NCBI RefSeq assembly: GCF_021190915.1
Contig: NZ_JAIOAP010000006.1
Span: 124,001 to 188,000 of the forward strand
DNA from: Cohnella silvisoli
GTDB taxonomy: Bacteria > Bacillota > Bacilli > Paenibacillales > Paenibacillaceae
DNA: 64,000 nucleotides
Direction: 5' to 3'
Shown here piece after piece: positions 50,667 to 60,477 of this stretch; position 1 is the stretch's first letter; each line of letters begins with the position of its first letter. The position numbers were made by a program, and so were the translations under genes. The notes beneath the pieces are model-generated. The model did not search any database and was not told the DNA's origin. It saw only the letters and a list, made by a program, of their open reading frames with translations.

Positions 50667-53600
50667 TTATTTTACGATTATCGTCGTGCGGCTATGGCCT
50701 TCTTTGGTTTTACTGACTTCCAATATGGCGGGAAATGCTTGTTTAAGCTCCTGTACGTGCGAAATGACGCCTATCATTCGACCGGTGCGCTGTAAATCGA
50801 TCAATGTCGTGATCGCTTTATTGAGCGAATCTTCATCGAGCGACCCGAAGCCTTCGTCGATAAACATCATCTCAATGGAGACGCCTCCCTGATAAGCTTG
50901 GATGACATCCGTCATGCCTAACGCGAGGCAGAGCGATGCGTTGAACTTCTCTCCCCCGGACATAGACTTTACGTCCCGGTTCTGGCCGGTGTACGCATCG
51001 TAGACGTCTAGCCCAAGACCGCTCTGCTTGCCCCGCGTTTCCAGACGGTCGCTGCGCTGCAGCATAAACTGTCCATTGGACATGTCGTTAAGTCTAGCAT
51101 TCGCTGCTAGAAGAATCTGCTCTAGAAACTCGATGAGAATATAACGCTCGAATGAAATCTTAAGCGCATTATCGCCTTTAAGCATCTGAAAAATATCGGA
51201 CACCTGCTGTTGTTTGAGCTCCAGTTCGCGGAACTGCTCGGACACTTTCGCAATGGCGTCAAGAAGCCGCTGCGCTTCTTGTTTGTACCTTAGTAACGTT
51301 AGAAGCTCTGCAGTGATTTGCTCCAGTTGGCCTTTTAACTCCGCCATTGCTTCTTGAAGCAATCCGATCTCCGGCCTTGATTGGCCGATCAATTCGCCCT
51401 CCAGCCCGGAAATCTGAAGGTGGATTGAGGCGAGCAACGATTTAAACTCGTCGATAAGCAGATTAAGGTTGATTCTTTCGGCTTCAAGCAGCTTGGATGT
51501 TTGATAAGCTTCCGGAGTCGCAAATCCGGATCGCGCCAACTCTTCGTCGAACCGTTCACGGATTTGCTTGCAGTGCTGCTCCGCCTCTTCCAACTGGTTG
51601 GCGATTTGCGTCGCGTTCGTCTTCTCTTCGATTAAGCGAGCTTGCAACTGCTGCAGCTGTCGCTGCGCCTCTATCCAATCGTCATTAAGCTTCTTGGAGA
51701 AGGCAGCCTGCTCGTCGATTCGCGCGATTAGCTGATTAGGTGACCTTAGCTTCTCAGGAATCCTGCTCAGCTCATTGTCCAGCAACGACTGCTTGGTGCT
51801 TCTATCAATGGACAAACGGTGCTGGAGCACAAGCAACTGCTCTCTGTCCGCTTGAAGCTTCTCCAATTGGACATCTAGCCGATCTGCTTCTACCCTTAGC
51901 GGTTCCAGATTATCCTTCTGTAGTTGCAGTCGATCCTTCTCCGCGCGAATCGACTTGCCGTCCGCTTCTGCCTGGATGAGCTGTTCCGCATACGACTCGG
52001 AAGTGATTCCGAGATCGGACATCGTCGCCGTCCGTTCATTTTTGCTCATCCCCGCAGCCGCCGCTTGCGCTCTTGCTTCACTGAGTTCCTGCTCGGCTGT
52101 GCGAAGCCGTTCTTTAGTCGCCTGAAGCACTTCGCGAGAAGGGACTTCAAGGCTCACTGCCGCTTTGGCCGGATGCTGCTCGCTTCCGCATACCGGACAA
52201 GGCTTGCCGTCATGAAGATGGTTCGCAAGCAAACCGGCTTGCCCTTCAAGCCATAGCGATTCTTGTTCATCGTGCTTCGCTTTTATAATGCTAAAGTTGA
52301 GTGCATGGCTTTTCTCGAGTTCAACCATTTCGCCAAGCCGAAGCTCTAGATTAATCATTTCCTTTAACCATTTATATTTTTCTTGCAGTCTCTTATATTG
52401 ATCCTGTACGTCCGGAAGCTTCGCTGCTTCCGTCTCGGCAAGCTTAAGCTGCTCGGCTTTGTTTCGTTTCTCTTCGCGAAGCGAAACGAGCATGCTCTCG
52501 GCGGACTCGCGCTTAGTCGAACACGATAGCTCTTCCGCCAGAAGCCGTTCTACTTCTACCCTTCGCTCCTCGAGCGTCATGACGGTCGGCTTAAGTTCCG
52601 TCAGTCGCGCCAGCTCCCGATCAGCTTCCTTACGCTCCGATTCGCGGGATTCCTCGGCACGGAACCGCTGCTCGGCCGCCGTATGTCCGAGCTCCGCTTC
52701 CGCCACTTCCAACAACTTCCGTTCCCGCTGGCTTCGCTTCAACTCTAATTGGCGCGCCGCCGCGGTCGCTTGCTCCTCGTATGGCTCGATTCTGGCAGCC
52801 TGCTCCGCTAGCCGGACAATGCGTTCGCTTTCAGCCACCTCGGCTTTGCGAGATTCCAATTGCTCTAGTTGAGCGCGTTTTTCCTCAAGCTGCGCGAATT
52901 TTGTGTCAAGCGCCAAAGCTTCGCGAAGAGCCGACTCTTTCCCGCTTAAGCGCTCCGCAAGCCCCGATTTTCTTCGCTCAGTCTCGTCAGCCTGTTCCTC
53001 ATAGTACGCGATTTCCTGAACCAAACCTTCCGTTACTTGAGCCATGCTGCTATATTCTTGCTGAAAAGTAACCGAAAGCTTGCTTCCCTCTCGCAGCGGC
53101 AACGTCTCCTGCGCTTGCTTCACATAAACGTCCTGCGTCGCCTTTGCCTGCTTAAGCGCATCCTGAAGCTCCCGGTTTCGTTGCTGAAACCGATCCTCGA
53201 TCTTCTGATACAATCCCGTTCGGAAAATCCGCCGCAAAATCTCTTCTTTATTTTCCGTATCGGAAGTAAGCAGCTTGCGGAATTCCCCTTGGGGCAGCAT
53301 CACGATCTGGCTGAACTGCTCCTTCGTCAGGCCGATAACCGATTCCATCTTCAAATTAACGTCAGACACGGTAAACCGGTCGACACAAGGAACCTCCGTG
53401 CCCGAAGTCGTCTCGTAAAGCTCGGCTTTGCCGCCCGTCTCGCTTTTGTTGGAACCCTTGCGATGCGCCATCTGACGGAATACTCGGTATGTACGCTTCC
53501 CTACGGAAAAATGATAATCGACCGCCGTATAAACTTCGTCGTCCGCGAAGTGGCTCCGCAGCATTCTCGGCTCCGCGCGATCTTCCCCGCTGGCGCTGCC

Positions 53601-53759
53601 ATACAACGCGAAACATATCGCATCGAATATCGTCGTCTTCCCCGCACCGGTATTGCCGGAGATGACGAATAGCCGCCGATCCTCCAGCAAACCGAAATCG
53701 ATCGTCTCCGCGTCGCGATAAGGTCCGAATGCAGTCAAACTCAATCGAATCGGCTTCAT
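50667..53759 (-). CDS. sbcC: Exonuclease subunit SbcC
   Basis: Rad50-like ATPase of the SbcCD nuclease, 1030 residues. Walker A GNTGAGKTT is near residue 37, the Q-loop MLPQGEFRKLL near 150, and a long coiled coil follows. The zinc hook CPVCGSEQHP is near 515. After the second coiled coil come the signature SMSGGEKFNASL and Walker B MFIDEGFGSLD near 990. With SbcD it opens hairpins and blocked DNA ends. The ATG overlaps the sbcD stop by four bases. Confidence 0.97.
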   Translation of the reverse strand: MKPIRLSLTAFGPYRDAETIDFGLLEDRRLFVISGNTGAGKTTIFDAICFALYGSASGEDRAEPRMLRSHFADDEVYTAVDYHFSVGKRTYRVFRQMAHRKGSNKSETGGKAELYETTSGTEVPCVDRFTVSDVNLKMESVIGLTKEQFSQIVMLPQGEFRKLLTSDTENKEEILRRIFRTGLYQKIEDRFQQRNRELQDALKQAKATQDVYVKQAQETLPLREGSKLSVTFQQEYSSMAQVTEGLVQEIAYYEEQADETERRKSGLAERLSGKESALREALALDTKFAQLEEKRAQLEQLESRKAEVAESERIVRLAEQAARIEPYEEQATAAARQLELKRSQRERKLLEVAEAELGHTAAEQRFRAEESRESERKEADRELARLTELKPTVMTLEERRVEVERLLAEELSCSTKRESAESMLVSLREEKRNKAEQLKLAETEAAKLPDVQDQYKRLQEKYKWLKEMINLELRLGEMVELEKSHALNFSIIKAKHDEQESLWLEGQAGLLANHLHDGKPCPVCGSEQHPAKAAVSLEVPSREVLQATKERLRTAEQELSEARAQAAAAGMSKNERTATMSDLGITSESYAEQLIQAEADGKSIRAEKDRLQLQKDNLEPLRVEADRLDVQLEKLQADREQLLVLQHRLSIDRSTKQSLLDNELSRIPEKLRSPNQLIARIDEQAAFSKKLNDDWIEAQRQLQQLQARLIEEKTNATQIANQLEEAEQHCKQIRERFDEELARSGFATPEAYQTSKLLEAERINLNLLIDEFKSLLASIHLQISGLEGELIGQSRPEIGLLQEAMAELKGQLEQITAELLTLLRYKQEAQRLLDAIAKVSEQFRELELKQQQVSDIFQMLKGDNALKISFERYILIEFLEQILLAANARLNDMSNGQFMLQRSDRLETRGKQSGLGLDVYDAYTGQNRDVKSMSGGEKFNASLCLALGMTDVIQAYQGGVSIEMMFIDEGFGSLDEDSLNKAITTLIDLQRTGRMIGVISHVQELKQAFPAILEVSKTKEGHSRTTIIVK

Positions 53760-54919
53760 ACCGCTCCCCCCTCTTCGCGCAGCACGTCCGAATAGGCTTC
53801 GGCGAATAGCTTATGTTTGTCATCGGATAGAGGTATTCCTTTTACTTCTTGATAAAAGGCAGCGAATAACCCGACCGGGTCGGCTTCCCGCCGCGTCGTG
53901 TTCTCACCGGTTCCTTCCGCAGCCTCGCCGACCGAAACCGTCACTTTACGTTCAACATGAAGAGCATTCGGGTATACGGCACGAACCTTTTCCATAGGAA
54001 AAAGAACCGGGTTGTCATTCAGCAGCGTCACGAACACATAATCCTCGCATACGGCGTGCTGTTCGATTTCCTCGATGGGAGCAATGACGCGGCGCATGTC
54101 GCGAAGGGGGATCAACTCTCTTTTGTCCACGTTGACCGTTCCCGCTCCATCGATCTCTACGACCAGAAACCCTTTACGATGAGTTTCCTCGGATATCGAA
54201 TACTTAAGCGGCGAGCCGGAATACCGGATCGTCTCATCCGACACATGGTGCGCCTGATGCAAATGACCGAGCGCCGTATAATGGAATGCTTTGAAATACT
54301 CGGAATGGACGTACTCCGCCCCGCCTATGGAAAGCGGTCGTTCGGACTGGCTCGTATTGTCCTCGGGCCTCGCGCCCGGGGTTACGAAAGCATGTCCGAC
54401 GAATACGTGCCGTGCTGCCGGGTCCTTGGACTGTTGGATTGTGGTTACGATTGCTTTCATTGCATCGTCATGGGAACGGATTTCCTCGTCTCCGAACGTA
54501 TAGCGAACTTGCGCTGGATCCGCATAAGGTACGAGGTGGAAATGAACTTCTCCATGCTCGTCCCGGAGCACGACAGGCTTAAACGTCGGCTTCAACTGAC
54601 CGACCAGATGCAGCCCTCTGGCTTCCATAATTCCCGTTGCAAAGTCGAGCCGATCCGGACTATCGTGGTTACCCGAGATCGCTAGCAGCGGCGTATTGAG
54701 TTCGATGACTATTTTCTCGAACAGCTCGTCCAATAGATCGACTGCATCCGTCGGCGGTATCGCCCGATCATACAGATCCCCGGCGATGACAACGGCGTCC
54801 GGCCGCTCCCTCTCAACCGTCTCTACCAATTGTCGCAGCACGTATCGCTGGTCTTCCGTCATATATACGCCCTGAACGAGCTTACCTAGATGCCAATCGG
54901 CTGTATGTATAAATTTCAT
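53756..54919 (-). CDS. sbcD: Exonuclease subunit SbcD
   Basis: Mre11-like metallophosphoesterase, 387 residues. Motifs: HTADWHLGK at the start, VIAGDLYDRAIPP, ISGNHDSPDRL, VFVGHAFVTPG and ALGHLHQAHHV, which supply the dinuclear metal ligands. ATG 54919 (MKFIHTADWHLG) is where the family begins and follows GGGAGGA. First gene of the sbcDC unit. Confidence 0.97.
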   Translation of the reverse strand: MKFIHTADWHLGKLVQGVYMTEDQRYVLRQLVETVERERPDAVVIAGDLYDRAIPPTDAVDLLDELFEKIVIELNTPLLAISGNHDSPDRLDFATGIMEARGLHLVGQLKPTFKPVVLRDEHGEVHFHLVPYADPAQVRYTFGDEEIRSHDDAMKAIVTTIQQSKDPAARHVFVGHAFVTPGARPEDNTSQSERPLSIGGAEYVHSEYFKAFHYTALGHLHQAHHVSDETIRYSGSPLKYSISEETHRKGFLVVEIDGAGTVNVDKRELIPLRDMRRVIAPIEEIEQHAVCEDYVFVTLLNDNPVLFPMEKVRAVYPNALHVERKVTVSVGEAAEGTGENTTRREADPVGLFAAFYQEVKGIPLSDDKHKLFAEAYSDVLREEGGAV

Positions 54920-55071
54920 GAGGCCTTTATTCCTCCCAAACAATCATAAATTTGCAATTAATATACTTCTATTCTAATCTATCATTTTACGAATTGCAGT
55001 TCCATTTTGTCCCTCAATTAATATAGAATATTAGTAATTGATTTCTAAATACGAAAGGTTGATCCCCTCTT

Positions 55072-56250
55072 ATGTTAAACCCTCAACTAGTGAAACCTTA
55101 TATTCTGCACGAAGATCTCCAGGTTGTCAATTTCGCAATCAAGTATTTTTCGGAATCCTATCTTTATGATGAAGAGCTACTCCCGCTAGTCTTGAAAAGA
55201 TTAAGAAAAGTGAAATCAGGCGAAACGTTCTACATTCACCATGCTTACGACTTCCCCCATACCCCAAATACGTTATCGGATATTATGGATCTTATGAATT
55301 CTAACCTAGTCGATGCGCAAACCCAGATTCATTTATCTCAAATTCTGCTAAACGCTGATACTCGCTTGTTGGAATCCATTCTTCTTGACCTTTCCGCATA
55401 CTCGGACAAGCTGGCGCAAGCAGCCAAAGAGAAAATTGAGCTTGCCAAATGTCCAGATGAGCAATTGGTGGAATTGTTCGGTACCTTTATCGAGCAAGCA
55501 ACAGATAAATATTACAATGAAATCGACGTTCGCTACGGGGAATCGCTAGTTAAGCACATAGCTCGAAGGGGCTCAATATCTGAGAATTATGTATTGGATA
55601 CGTTAGCTTCCTTTCATCCTGATAACAGCTATGGCTATAAAGCTATTTTTTATTCCAAATTAGCCGGTGAGATGCGCTTAGCTTCTGCCATTCCCTTTCT
55701 TAATAACTTTATGTCTTGGGATGAAGACGTCTTGCCTGATGTTGCTTCAAAAGCGTTGATTAAGATTGGATCGGAAGATGTCATTCATCAAGTCGCAGAT
55801 CTATTTGCTTCTCAGTCCGACGGATATTATCGCTTGTTTGCCTCCGATATTTTCGGCCATATTAAATCGACTTCATCCGAAGACGCGTTGTGCAAGCTTC
55901 TCGAGCAAGAAGAAGATGTGTCTATCGCAACAATGCTGGCCGATGGATTATGCCAATTAGGTTCGAGATCGGCAATTCCGATCGTATTGAAACAAATTCA
56001 AGATGGATATGACTCACAAGTCCTTGACCTCAGGGAGTCATTATACGTAAATTGCATTCTGAATGAGGTTGATTTACCTGAGTTCGGAGATTGGAAGAGG
56101 GCATTCCAAAAGGAAGATCAGGAATGGAAAAGAAGGTCTGCAGGATTCTTTGGTACGCAGATTACAAATAAAGAAACAAAGATCGGGCGTAACGATCCCT
56201 GCACATGCGGGAGCGGTAAGAAGTATAAGAAATGCTGCGGGGCAAATTAG
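55072..56250 (+). CDS. HEAT-repeat-like protein with C-terminal SEC-C zinc motif
   Basis: Protein of 392 residues. Most of it consists of helical repeats of HEAT type ([51 protein letters not shown]-like pairs). It ends in a complete SEC-C motif, [20 protein letters not shown], a zinc ribbon also found at the end of SecA. No signal peptide. Codon use here is more AT-rich than in neighbouring sbcDC. The binding site is weak (AAAGG, 13 bases upstream). The function is unknown; an adaptor role is inferred from the repeats. Confidence 0.85.
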   Translation: MLNPQLVKPYILHEDLQVVNFAIKYFSESYLYDEELLPLVLKRLRKVKSGETFYIHHAYDFPHTPNTLSDIMDLMNSNLVDAQTQIHLSQILLNADTRLLESILLDLSAYSDKLAQAAKEKIELAKCPDEQLVELFGTFIEQATDKYYNEIDVRYGESLVKHIARRGSISENYVLDTLASFHPDNSYGYKAIFYSKLAGEMRLASAIPFLNNFMSWDEDVLPDVASKALIKIGSEDVIHQVADLFASQSDGYYRLFASDIFGHIKSTSSEDALCKLLEQEEDVSIATMLADGLCQLGSRSAIPIVLKQIQDGYDSQVLDLRESLYVNCILNEVDLPEFGDWKRAFQKEDQEWKRRSAGFFGTQITNKETKIGRNDPCTCGSGKKYKKCCGAN

Positions 56251-56261
56251 AACACCAATTA

Positions 56262-56298
56262 AAACGGCTTTACATTCCTTGGGACTGTGAAGCCGTTT
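56262..56298. terminator. Bidirectional terminator
   Basis: AAACGGCTT / AAGCCGTTT stem with a 19-base loop between the convergent SEC-C gene and the small gene at 56311. Confidence 0.8.
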
Positions 56299-56310
56299 GT
56301 AACGATACAC

Positions 56311-56577
56311 TTATTCTGTCGACTTGATTCCTATTGTTAGCTTTTCATTACTCTTTGTTAGAGCGCGTTTCGCGCTCTTCTCACGGCGCTCTTCATAAAT
56401 CTCGTGGAGCCATTGTTTAACGGGGGCTTTCCATAGCTGGTTTTTGGCTGGTATATTTTTAATGAGACTTAACGGGTTAAGACCCATCTCCTTAGCAATA
56501 CGAATATCTTCCTCATTCAGCCGACACTTCAGTTTCGCTTCTTTCCACTGTTCTGCTTTCTTTTCCTTATTTGCCAT
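56311..56577 (-). CDS. Small basic hypothetical protein, 88 residues
   Basis: Highly charged helical protein (MANKEKKAEQWKEAKLKCRL; IRIAKEMGLNPLSLIKNIPA; VKQWLHEIYEERREKSAKRA). The segment with MGLNPLSLIKNIP, NQLWKAPVKQWL resembles a family of small Bacilli proteins of unknown function, but I cannot name it. ATG 56577 follows GAGGAG nine bases upstream. It is convergent with the SEC-C gene. Confidence 0.75.
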   Translation of the reverse strand: MANKEKKAEQWKEAKLKCRLNEEDIRIAKEMGLNPLSLIKNIPAKNQLWKAPVKQWLHEIYEERREKSAKRALTKSNEKLTIGIKSTE

Positions 56578-56782
56578 GTATCCATACTCCTCTTTCCCTT
56601 TGTCCTCAAAAATCACCATGAGCTTTATTTCAATGAACACGACTTTTGAATTTTATCATAGATCCCATGATTAGTCCTACGAATTCAATCTCGTCCGCTA
56701 TTTATGCACACATCGTTTGGCTGCGCTTGAATATATTGATTAGTACACATCCTTCAAATAATATAGCGACAGGGGGTTGCCC

Positions 56783-57934
56783 ATGCACAGTCATCATCCC
56801 TCGTTTATTTTATCCCGTGAAGATTGGTCCTTGCACCGCAAAGGTTATCAGGATCAAGCGCGCCATCAGCAGAAAGTACGCGACGCGATCAAACAAAATT
56901 TGCCCGATCTTATTTCCGAAGAAAACATCGTCATGTCCGATGGGCGACAGATTATCAAGATCCCCATTCGCAGCTTGGATGAATACCACTTTGTGTACAA
57001 TACGAATAAGAAGAAACACGTCGGCCAAGGCGACGGGGACAGCCAAGTCGGTGACGTCATCGGAGTCGATCCGACCCCAGCCGGCGGCAAAGGCGAAGGT
57101 GCGGGGACCGACCCAGGAGATGACGTGGTCGAGGCCGAGATTTCGATCGCCGAGTTGGAGACGATGCTGTTCGAGGAGCTTGAGCTTCCTTACTTGAAGC
57201 GCAAGGACAAGGAGCAGATCGAAGTGAAGGACGTTCGGTTTACCGACGTGCGGCGCAAAGGCATCATGTCCAACATCGACAAGAAACGGACGATTCTCGA
57301 AAACCTGCGGCGCAATTCAAGGGACGGCAAATCCGAGATTGGCGGAATTAGCCCGGACGACCTTCGGTTCAAGACTTGGGAAGAAATCGTTAAGCCGCAA
57401 AATAACGCGGTTATTTTGGCGATGATGGATACTTCGGGGTCGATGGGAAGCTTCGAGAAATACTGTGCTCGCTCGTTCTTCTTCTGGATGAGTCGGTTTT
57501 TAAGGCGACAATATGAAAAAGTGGACATCGTCTTTATCGCACACCATACGGAAGCAAAGGAAGTCACGGAGGAAGAGTTCTTTACCCGTGGCGAAAGCGG
57601 GGGAACGATCTGCTCGTCCGCTTACGTTAAAGCTTTGGAGATTATCGACAGCCGCTATCCTCCATCTATGTACAACATCTATCCGTTTCATTTCTCTGAC
57701 GGGGACAACCTGACGAGCGACAACGAGCGTTGCGTCCGACTTATTAAAGAGCTGCTCGAGCGCTCGAACATTTTCGGTTATGGGGAAGTGAACCAATACA
57801 ATCGGAGCAGCACGCTGATGTCCGCCTACAAACATCTGGAGCATCAGCAGTTTCTGTATTACGTGATTAAGGAGAAGGGCGAGATTTATAATGCGCTCAA
57901 GACGTTCTTCCGGAAACGGCAGAGTACTGCATAA
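56783..57934 (+). CDS. yhbH: Sporulation protein YhbH (DUF444)
   Basis: DUF444 protein of 383 residues needed for normal sporulation in Bacillus; homologues are partners of the PrkA kinase. The N-terminal part is basic, with a Gly/Asp-rich linker near 90-115. The C-terminal von Willebrand-like domain has the MIDAS motif [13 protein letters not shown] near residue 215, [23 protein letters not shown] and [17 protein letters not shown] 56783 follows GGGGG. A damaged partial copy of residues 215-320 lies about 1 kb downstream (58490-58842). Confidence 0.94.
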   Translation: MHSHHPSFILSREDWSLHRKGYQDQARHQQKVRDAIKQNLPDLISEENIVMSDGRQIIKIPIRSLDEYHFVYNTNKKKHVGQGDGDSQVGDVIGVDPTPAGGKGEGAGTDPGDDVVEAEISIAELETMLFEELELPYLKRKDKEQIEVKDVRFTDVRRKGIMSNIDKKRTILENLRRNSRDGKSEIGGISPDDLRFKTWEEIVKPQNNAVILAMMDTSGSMGSFEKYCARSFFFWMSRFLRRQYEKVDIVFIAHHTEAKEVTEEEFFTRGESGGTICSSAYVKALEIIDSRYPPSMYNIYPFHFSDGDNLTSDNERCVRLIKELLERSNIFGYGEVNQYNRSSTLMSAYKHLEHQQFLYYVIKEKGEIYNALKTFFRKRQSTA

Positions 57935-57937
57935 TAA

Positions 57938-57988
57938 AAAATCCCGCTGTGAATGCACAAAGTGTGCATCCGGCGGGATTTATTTTTC
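57938..57988 (+). terminator. Terminator of yhbH
   Basis: AAATCCCGC / GCGGGATTT with an inner ATGCACA / TGTGCAT stem, followed by TATTTTT. Confidence 0.9.
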
Positions 57989-58139
57989 ACCTGGAAACAT
58001 GATAGCAATAATTGTTATTCGTTCATTGGTATTCAAAAAATATACTCTAAATTTCTTTATAAGCACCCGTGTCTATATTGAACAAGTTTTTGCCTCACCC
58101 GAGGGAGCCAGTTAACTTCACGATCTTCACGATCAACCA

Positions 58140-58406
58140 TTATCTAAAATCCTCTGGGGAGAGGGATGTCAACAAATCGGATGTAGACATTCCGAGTCTC
58201 GCTTTGTATTCCTTCATACTTTCCTCGATCATTTTTCCCAACTCCGGATTAGTTTCAACATCTGCAAGAACTGAACGCTGTTCTTCCTCTTGCAGAACTA
58301 AAGTGAACTTCCCTTTGCCCGGAACGTAAAACTGACAAACGGAATTGTCGTGATCCATGTTAGAGATGAAGCCCATTAACTCTTCTGATGAATGAACTTT
58401 TTCCAT
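58140..58406 (-). CDS. Small hypothetical protein, 88 residues
   Basis: Not recognised. It has an acidic helical start (MEKVHSSEELMGFISNMDHD), a beta segment (CQFYVPGKGKFTLVLQEEEQ), and a helical acidic end (LGKMIEESMKEYKARLGMST). No signal or membrane segment. The general form resembles small antitoxin-like or YlbF-sized proteins, but no toxin gene is adjacent. ATG 58406 has GGAG about 11 bases upstream. It is inserted between yhbH and the partial yhbH copy. Confidence 0.65.
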   Translation of the reverse strand: MEKVHSSEELMGFISNMDHDNSVCQFYVPGKGKFTLVLQEEEQRSVLADVETNPELGKMIEESMKEYKARLGMSTSDLLTSLSPEDFR

Positions 58407-58489
58407 GTTCCTCGTCACTCCAATCACTTTCCTTCTATGCTTTAATAATACCACAAGAAGCACTTAACATGTCTAATGGGTACTTATAG

Positions 58490-58842
58490 TCAATTATGGC
58501 ACACCCAACTCGATGGGTTCCTTCGAATACTGCACGAGCTCGTTCTTCTTCTGGATGTCCCGCTTCTTGCGGCGGCAATACGAGAGAGTCGACATCGTCT
58601 TCATCGCGCACCATACGGAAGCAAAGGAAGTCACCGAGGAAGAGTTCTTTACCCAAGGCGAAAGCGGGGGAACTATCCGCTCGTCCGCTTACATTATAAC
58701 TTTGGTGATCATCGACAGCCGATACCCGCCGTCCATGTACAACTTCTATCCGTTTTATTTCTCCAACAACCTGATGAGCGACTACGAGCGTTGTGTGCGC
58801 ATATTAAAGAATTTCTTTTGGAAACGGGAGGTGATCGGGTAA
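58490..58842 (+). pseudogene. Partial, diverged duplicate of yhbH
   Basis: The translation YGTPNSMGSFEYCTSSFFFW, then [20 protein letters not shown] and [20 protein letters not shown], follows YhbH residues from about 213 to 320. Differences include loss of the MIDAS Asp (DTSGS became GTPNS), a six-base deletion in the DGDN segment, and many substitutions. There is no N-terminal half and no binding site. It lies in the same orientation as yhbH, about 1.07 kb downstream, and ends at a terminator. Confidence 0.85.
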
Positions 58843-58880
58843 AAAAAGCGATCTTCCCGGTCGCGGGAGGATCGCTTTTT
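58843..58880. terminator. Bidirectional terminator after the yhbH remnant
   Basis: Perfect AAAAAGCGATC / GATCGCTTTTT stem with an inner CCCG / CGGG pair, T runs on both strands. Confidence 0.88.
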
Positions 58881-58975
58881 ATCAAGGGAATCTTTCTTGC
58901 CTACTTCGTTGTTTTTCAATCAAGTAACGGTCACCAATGGCCGACACCCCGTTTTCTTCACGCCAAAAATCCAAG

Positions 58976-59152
58976 CTAATTAGCGACTGCAGCGCTGTCT
59001 GCTTCCGTGACTTCGTGTTTAAACTCCCTTGTTGTATCATGCTTAAATTCAGACAACTCATTTTTTATATCTGTAGTATCAGCCTCTACGCTGGCTATCT
59101 TTCCAATTAAATCGGTTAGTAAAGTTTCAATTCGGTCTAACTGATTACTCAT
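58976..59152 (-). CDS. Small coiled-coil protein, 58 residues
   Basis: Acidic, probably coiled coil: MSNQLDRIETLLTDLIGKIA, SVEADTTDIKNELSEFKHDT and TREFKHEVTEADSAAVAN. Hydrophobic residues recur in a heptad pattern. ATG 59152 follows GGGGGCG. No membrane segment. Small proteins of this form are common orphans in Bacilli; I cannot assign a role. Confidence 0.6.
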   Translation of the reverse strand: MSNQLDRIETLLTDLIGKIASVEADTTDIKNELSEFKHDTTREFKHEVTEADSAAVAN

Positions 59153-59303
59153 CGAATCGCCCCCATTTAGATTATTGTACATGAAGGGCACTTTTACTTA
59201 AACAAACATCGAACGACTCCTTATCCACTATTTCCCACACAACAAAACGCCGCATCCTCTCGTCAAACAAGTATGGCACATTGACGAAAGGATGACATAC
59301 AAC

Positions 59304-60326
59304 ATGATTGCTAAAATAGGTTCAATCGCATCGCTGCTCCTGCTCCTTAATCCTATCCATCCTGTCCAAGCGGCAACGAATGCTCCTCCCGGTATCTACT
59401 TGGACGGGAAGAAACTTTCATTGACGACCGATCCTGTCGTCATCAACGGCAACACTCTCGTTCCAATGCGCTCCTTATTCGAAGCGCAGAGCGCTAAAAT
59501 TTCGTGGGACAATGACACACAGACGGTTACGGCAAACAAAGGCAGCATTACTTTTACATACCGGATTGGAGAAACAGCGGCTTACAAAAATCAGGAGAGA
59601 ATTCTCCTTACCCAGCCGGGCAAGGTTATCAATGGTTTCACGATGGTCCCTCTTCGTTTCATTAGCGAAACGTTAGGCGATCTGGTCAAATGGCACCCGT
59701 ATTCCGGAGATATTGCCATTTCTTCCTCCACCGACTATGAGACCACGATTACCTATGGGGTTAACCTGCGTGCTTCACCAGACTCCTTAACCAAAACTCC
59801 GGTTTACCGAATGATGCCCAAAGGAGAAAAAATACACGTTCTTAGAGAAATCGACGCAGATTGGTTAGAGGTGCGGACACAGGACGGTATAATCGGGTTT
59901 ACCTCGGCAAAGCCGCTCTATACGGACTACGCCAGCCAATCGATAGCCGAGCTTCAAGCGGACAAGTTGATTGCCTATGGCGAGCAATATCTGGGCACCC
60001 CTTACGAGTTCGGGGCGTCCCTCGACCAAACCTCAACCTTCGATTGCTCCTCATTCGTGCATCATGTCTTTAAAGAGGTATTGTCGATCGATCTTCCCCG
60101 TGTCTCTTATAACCAAGCCGAAAAAGGCAAAGAGGTCGGATTGGGCGATCTGCGCAAAGGTGATTTGCTTTTCTTCACAGCCCGCGGACTCGATATCGGA
60201 CATGTCGGCATCTACGTTGGAGATAATCGGATTCTGCATACTTATTCGAAAGAAAAGGGCGTTCATTTCGAGGAATTTAACGACAAATGGAAGAAGCGGT
60301 TTGTAACGGCCAGGAGGATTATTTGA
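59304..60326 (+). CDS. Secreted NlpC/P60 hydrolase with copper-amine-oxidase-like and SH3 domains
   Basis: Exported wall hydrolase of 340 residues. Signal peptide MIAKIGSIASLLLLLNPIHP with a likely cleavage after VQA. Then a Cu_amine_oxidN1-type domain (GIYLDGKKLSLTTDPVVING, LVPMRSLFEAQSAKISWDND), a bacterial SH3 domain (VNLRASPDSLTKTPVYRMMP, GIIGFTSAKPLY), and NlpC/P60 with catalytic Cys in FDCSSFVHHVF and His in DIGHVGIYVGDN. ATG 59304 is about ten bases from AAAGG; ATG 59292 is too close. Related in domains to the lipoprotein at 8388-9380, but without a lipobox. Confidence 0.9.
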   Translation: MIAKIGSIASLLLLLNPIHPVQAATNAPPGIYLDGKKLSLTTDPVVINGNTLVPMRSLFEAQSAKISWDNDTQTVTANKGSITFTYRIGETAAYKNQERILLTQPGKVINGFTMVPLRFISETLGDLVKWHPYSGDIAISSSTDYETTITYGVNLRASPDSLTKTPVYRMMPKGEKIHVLREIDADWLEVRTQDGIIGFTSAKPLYTDYASQSIAELQADKLIAYGEQYLGTPYEFGASLDQTSTFDCSSFVHHVFKEVLSIDLPRVSYNQAEKGKEVGLGDLRKGDLLFFTARGLDIGHVGIYVGDNRILHTYSKEKGVHFEEFNDKWKKRFVTARRII

Positions 60327-60422
60327 AAGTAATCCCCTGCCCTTGGACAGCATCGTAAGTGATGACTTTGGCCATCTCACCCGGTCCTACATGTTGTTTT
60401 TACATTTGGGTACATCTCTTTA

Positions 60423-60461
60423 CAATAAAAAATCAGGATGCCGTATTGAAGGCACCCTGAT
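60423..60461 (-). terminator. Terminator of inositol cluster 2
   Basis: ATCAGG and TGCC pair with CCTGAT and GGCA around an eight-base loop, with an A-rich stretch on the plus side that gives a T run on the minus strand, just past the iolA stop. Confidence 0.82.
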
Positions 60462-60477
60462 CTTCGTATGTGCATAC

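Noticed and set aside
58140-58406. Toxin-antitoxin pair around the small gene at 58140
   Set aside because: The 88-residue acidic protein has no partner gene with a binding site; the neighbours are a terminator and the yhbH remnant.
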